64,000 nt of DNA, taken from positions 124,001-188,000 of the forward strand of contig NC_087084.1 of assembly GCF_026151205.1 (NCBI RefSeq), in the 5' to 3' direction. A program made the translations under genes and the position numbers. The notes under the pieces were generated by a model, which was not told where the DNA came from, did no database searches, and worked only from the letters and a program-made list of their open reading frames with translations. The DNA comes from Bolinopsis microptera. Its lineage: Eukaryota > Ctenophora > Tentaculata > Lobata > Bolinopsidae. The first letter of the stretch is position 1, and each line of letters begins with the position of its first letter. Shown in pieces: positions 59,772-64,000 of the stretch.

Positions 59772-60445
59772 GCGCTCCTACTAAATCGCTCGCCCAAATT
59801 TTAAGAAAATTCTAGTGAAAAGGCCCTTTGGGGATTAAATTGACCAGAATCGGTGTATTTTTGGACGCTGATTCCGAATTACCCGCCATGACGTAGGGTA
59901 AAAATGCTTCCCTGGAGAGTTATGGGAAAAAAACCGTTTTGGTCACGTGACAGGCTTGTAAAACATGAATTCGATTGTTTTTGTAGGTTTACAACCTACC
60001 AGGACGCGCGCCGAGTTGGACTCGTCGACGGTATATGGAACAGATATTTTACGAGTATCACCCGTTAAGGGCTTATTCCTAATTCGCTCGCCCAAAAATT
60101 TCACGTGACTTTGGTTTTTATGGTTTTTCAGCCGTACAAACGGTTTTACATAAACCCTAATCCCAACCCTAACCCTAGCCATAACCCCGAAGCTAACCAT
60201 AACCCTTACCACAACCCTAACCCTAACTTGAACCCTAAACAATCGAATTCATGTTTTACTAGCCTGTCACGTGACCAAAACGGTTTTTTGCCCATAACTC
60301 TCCGTGGAAGCATTTTTACCCTACGTCATGTGGGGTGATTCGGAATCAGCGTCCAAAAATACACCGATTCAGATCATTTTCACACCCAAAGGGCCTTTTC
60401 ACAAGAATTTTCTTAAAATTTGGGCTAGCGATTTAGTAGGAGCGC
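59772..60445. mobile_element. Foldback element A with 209-bp inverted arms
   Basis: Arms 59772-59980 and 60237-60445 start GCGCTCCTACTAAATCGCTC and end GAATTCGATTGTTT at the loop side, with scattered mismatches. The loop contains the whole left arm of foldback B. Confidence 0.85.
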
Positions 60446-60629
60446 CCGTTAAGATTGTTTAGGAGCTCAGGTTAGGGTTAGGGTTGTGGTACGGGATATG
60501 GATAGCTTCGTGGTTATGGTTAGGGTTAAGGTTGGGATTAGGGTTTATGTAAAACCGTTTTGTACGGCTGCAAAACCATAAAAACCAAAGTCACGTGAAA
60601 TTTTTGGGCGAGCGAATTAGTAAAAGCCC
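60069..60629. mobile_element. Foldback element B with ~160-bp arms containing telomere-like repeats
   Basis: Arms 60069-60230 and 60470-60629 start GGGCTTATTCCTAATTCGCT / GGGCTTTTACTAATTCGCTC. They continue through CACGTGACTTTGGTTTTTAT into degenerate CCCTAA repeats (CCCTAATCCCAACCCTAACC). The outer CGCTCGCCCAAA is shared with foldback A, so A and B are related. B's right arm lies outside A while its left arm lies inside A. Confidence 0.85.
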
Positions 60630-61075
60630 CTCTATCGTTTTTTTGAGTGTCCGATCCAAAATCAAATCCTAGGGTACACGAGACGTGGAAGCCTGTGAGC
60701 GTGTTAAATCCTGGGGTTACACGAAACATGGTAGCCTGTGAGCGTGTAGACCGCTCACAGGCTACCATGTCTCGTGTGTTTTGAGTGTCCGATCCTAGGG
60801 TAAACAAGACGTGGTAACGAGACGTGGTAAACGAGACGTAGAAGCCTGTGAACGTGTCAAATCCTGGGGTTACACGAGACATGGTAGCCTTCGAGCGTGT
60901 AGTCCGCTCCTCTATCGTTGTTTTGAGTGTCCGATCCAAAACCAAATCCTAGGGTACACGAGACGTGGTAACCTGTGAGCGTGTTAAATCCTAGGGTCAC
61001 ACGAAACGTGGTAGCCTGTGAGCGTGTTAAATCCTAGGGTTCACGAGACGTGGTAGCCTGTGAGCGTGTTAGTTT
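60630..61075. repeat. ~45-bp minisatellite (GTTAAATCCTAGGGTTACAC...AGCCTGTGAGCGT)
   Basis: About eight irregular copies of GTTAAATCCTAGGGTTACAC plus GAGACGTGGTAGCCTGTGAG and CGT. They are interspersed with TTTTGAGTGTCCGATCC blocks at ~60640, 60780 and 60922. One copy is inverted to form the hairpin at 60721-60775. Confidence 0.85.
60721..60775. repeat. 24-bp-arm hairpin (cruciform) within the minisatellite
   Basis: ACGAAACATGGTAGCCTGTG with AGCG (60721-60744) pairs with 60752-60775 with one mismatch, around a 7-base loop TGTAGAC. Confidence 0.85.
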
Positions 61076-61267
61076 CCCGTGGAAGGTGTCATTTGCCTGT
61101 GGGAAAAGCGGTTATGCTGTGGTTCTTAAGTTAGTAGAGGCTATTAAAGCCTTTCCTTTGTTGTAGAGATGGCTAGTCCCTTCCTTTGCATAGGTTAGAA
61201 ACACCCATGCACCTCCCGTTCGAGCCACCAACCCCACACCGCGTGGAGGTTCGGTGAGGTTTTCTTG
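61076..61267. other. Non-coding spacer before satellite array 2
   Basis: Contains CTGTGGGAAAAGCGG, AAAGCCTTTCC and CCACACCGCGTGGAGG near-palindromes. No gene or known repeat recognised. Confidence 0.35.
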
Positions 61268-64000
61268 GGGCTGTAGTACCAGTTATAGAACGGGACTACT
61301 GTCGTACCAGTTATAGAGGGGGACTACCGTAGTACCAGTTATAGAGGGGGACTACTGTCGTACCAGTTATAGAGGGGACAACTGTGGCACCAGTTATAGA
61401 GGGGGACTACTGTCGTACCAGTTATATAGGGGGACTACTGTACTACCAGTTATAGATGGGGACTACTGTCGTACCAGTTATATAGGGGGACTACTGTAGT
61501 ACCATTTATAGAGGGGACTACTGTAGTACCAGTTATAGAGGGGGACTACTGTAGTATCAGTTATAGAGGGGGACTACTGTAGTACCAGCTATAGAGGGGG
61601 ACTACTGTAGTACCAGTTAAAGAGGGGGACTACTGTAGTACCAGTTATAGAGGGGGACTACTGTAGTACCAGTTATAGAGGGAGACTACTGTAGTACCAG
61701 TTATAGAGGGGGACTACTGTAGTACCAGTTATAGAGGGGGACTACTGTAGTATCAGTTATAGGAGGGGGACTACTGTAGTACCAGTTATAGAGGGGGACT
61801 ACTGTAGTACCAGTTATAGAGGGGACTACAGTAGTACCAGTTATAGGAGGGGGACTACTGTAGTACCAGTTATAGAGGGGGACTACTGTAGTACCAGTTA
61901 TAGAGGGGACTACAGTAGTACCTATTATAGAGGGGACTACTGTAGTACCAGTTATAGGAGGGGGACTACTGTAGTACCAGTTATAGAGGGGGACTACTGT
62001 AGTACCAGTTATAGAGGGGACTACAGTAGTACCTATTATAGAGGGGGACTACTGTAGTACCAGTTATAGAGGGGACTACAGTAGTACCTATTATAGAGGG
62101 AGACTACTGTAGTGCCAGTTATAGAGGGGGACTACTGTAGTACCAGTTATAGAGGGGGACTACTGTAGTATCAGTTATAGAAGTGGACTACTGTAGTACC
62201 AGTTATAGAGGGGGACTACTGTAGTATCAGTTATAGAGGGGGACTACTGTAGTACCAGTTATAGAGGGGGACTACTGTAGTACCAGTTATAGAGGGGGAC
62301 TACTGTAGTACCAGTTATAGAGGGGGACTACTGTAGTACCAGTTATAGAGGGGGACTACTGTAGTACCAGTTAAAGAGGGGGACTACTGTAGTACCAGTT
62401 ATAGAGGGTGACTACTCTAGTATCAGTTATAGAGGGGGACTACTGTAGTACCAGTTATAGAGGGGGACTACTGTAGTACCAGTTATAGAGGGGGACTACT
62501 GTAGTACCAGTTAAAGAGGGGGACTACTGTAGTACCAGTTATAGAGGGGGACTACTGTAGTATCAGTTATAGAGGGGGACTACTGTAGTACCAGTTATAG
62601 AGGGGACTGCAGTAGTACCAGTTATAGAGGGGGACTACTGTAGTACCAGTTATAGAGGGGACTACTGTAGTACCAGTTATAGGAGGGGGACTACAGTAGT
62701 ACCTATTATAGAGGGGGACTACTGTAGTACCAGTTATAGAGGGGACTACAGTAGTACCTATTATAGAGGGAGACTACTGTAGTACCAGTTATAGAGGGGG
62801 ACTACTGTAGTACCAGTTATAGAGGGGGACTACTGTAGTATCAGTTATAGAGGGGGACTACTATAGTACCAGTTATAGAGGGGACTACTGTAGTACCAGT
62901 TATAGAGGGGACTACAGTAGTACCAGTTATAGAGGGGGACTACTGTAGTACCAGTTATAGAGGGGGACTACTGTAGTAGCAGTTATAGAGGGGGACTACT
63001 GCAGTACCTATTATAGAGGGGGACTACTGTAGTACCAGTTATAGAGGGGACTGCAGTAGTACCAGTTATAGAGGGGGACTACTGTAGTACCAGTTATATA
63101 GGGGGACTACTGTAGTACCAGTTATAGAGGGGACTACTGTAGTACCAGTTATAGATGGGGACTACTGTAGTACCAGTTATAGAGGGGGACTACTATAGTG
63201 CCAGTTATAGAGGGGACTGCAGTAGTACCAGTTATATAGGGGGACTACTGTAGTACCAGTTAAAGAGGGGGACTACTGTAGTACCAGTTATAGAAGGGGA
63301 CTACAGTAGTACCAGTTATAGAGGGGGCCTACTATAGTACCAGTTATAGAGGGGACTACTGTAGTACCAGTTATAGAGGGGGACTACTGTAGTACCAGTT
63401 ATAGAGGGGGACTACTGTGGTACCAGTTATAGAGGGGACTACTGTAGTACCAGTTATAGAGGGGACTACTGCAGTACCAGTTTTAGAGGGGACTACTGTG
63501 GTACCAGTTATAGAGGGGACTACAGTAGTACCAGTTATAGAGGGGGACTACTATAGTACCAGTTATAGAGGGGACTACTGTAGTACCAGTTATAGAGGGG
63601 ACTACAGTAGTACCAGTTATAGAGGGGGACTACTGTAGTACCAGTTATAGAGGGGGACTACTGTAGTAGCAGTTATAGAGGGGGACTACTGCAGTACCTA
63701 TTATAGAGGGGGACTACTGTAGTACCAGTTATAGAGGGGACTGCAGTAGTACCAGTTATAGAGGGGGACTACTGTAGTACCAGTTATAGAGGGGGACTAC
63801 TGTAGTACCAGTTATAGAGGGGACTACTGTAGTACCAGTTATAGATGGGGACTACTGTAGTACCAGATATAGAGGGGACTACAGTAGTACCAGTTATAGA
63901 GGGGGACTACTATAGTACCAGTTATAGAGGGGACTACTGTAGTACCAGTTATAGAGGGGACTACAGTAGTACCAGTTATAGAGGGGGACTACTGTAGTAC
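61268..64000. repeat. 28-bp satellite array 2 (same family as 51.5-54.95 kb), continues past the window
   Basis: The same GGACTACTGTAGTACCAGTT + ATAGAGGG unit, at least ~97 copies, more variable than array 1 (CTGTCGTACC in the first units, TATAGGAGGG, CTGCAGTAG, TATTATAG). Several variants recur in the same order, for example near 61760-62040 and 62680-62770, suggesting higher-order duplication. The short VPVIEGTT open frame at 63417 reflects consecutive 27-bp units. Confidence 0.97.

Overview
The window is genomic DNA of a multicellular animal. The evidence is split genes with GT/AG introns, calcium-binding EGF modules with phase-1 introns, (TTAGGG)n telomere-type repeats, several non-LTR retrotransposons, a Penelope-like element, a Ty3/Gypsy element, Tc1/mariner-like terminal repeats and very long satellites. 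It is AT-rich and fits a marine invertebrate such as a sponge or cnidarian, but nothing seen fixes the phylum.

The one substantial host gene lies on the + strand at about 3.9-28.5 kb. Two small exons (3917-4059 and 5472-5591) encode calcium-binding EGF pieces. They splice in phase 1 to a giant last exon (6666-28456), which completes another EGF module, carries a furin-like site (RHKR), and then encodes about 195 tandem copies of a 36-residue, strongly acidic Gly/Ala/Asp repeat before a short unique tail with two cysteines. Joining the exons restores textbook EGF cysteine spacing. The array holds three single-base frameshifts, which together restore the frame, and two stop codons. The copy is therefore either decaying or mis-sequenced. 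A second host gene is glimpsed on the - strand: a 38-codon signal-peptide exon with a GTGAGT donor (47591-47704).

Almost everything else is mobile or satellite DNA. 0-3.6 kb: a LINE 3' end, a LINE ORF1 with a duplicated 5' leader, and a 41-bp minisatellite. 3.9-6.6 kb: EGF exons whose ends are duplicated in tandem, a 10-bp satellite, and a LINE scrap in an intron. 28.7-36.4 kb: a TA-flanked mariner-like element holding a LINE, another LINE 3' end, a hAT-like MITE, and a Penelope-like RT/GIY-YIG element. 36.4-44.9 kb: a nested composite in which a LINE sits in a Gypsy element (132/142-bp LTRs, 5-bp target duplication), and the Gypsy sits in one arm of a long foldback element whose other arm preserves the empty site.

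45-51 kb: a 1.1-kb (AGT)n tract, small palindromic elements including a MITE with an 8-bp target duplication, (GA)n and an interstitial (TTAGGG)n block. 51.5-64 kb: two arrays of one 28-bp satellite. They flank a second Gypsy copy (split by a 1.3-kb inverted-repeat element and a LINE) and a pair of interleaved inverted repeats containing degenerate telomere-like DNA. I recognised no tRNA or rRNA genes and no CRISPR array.
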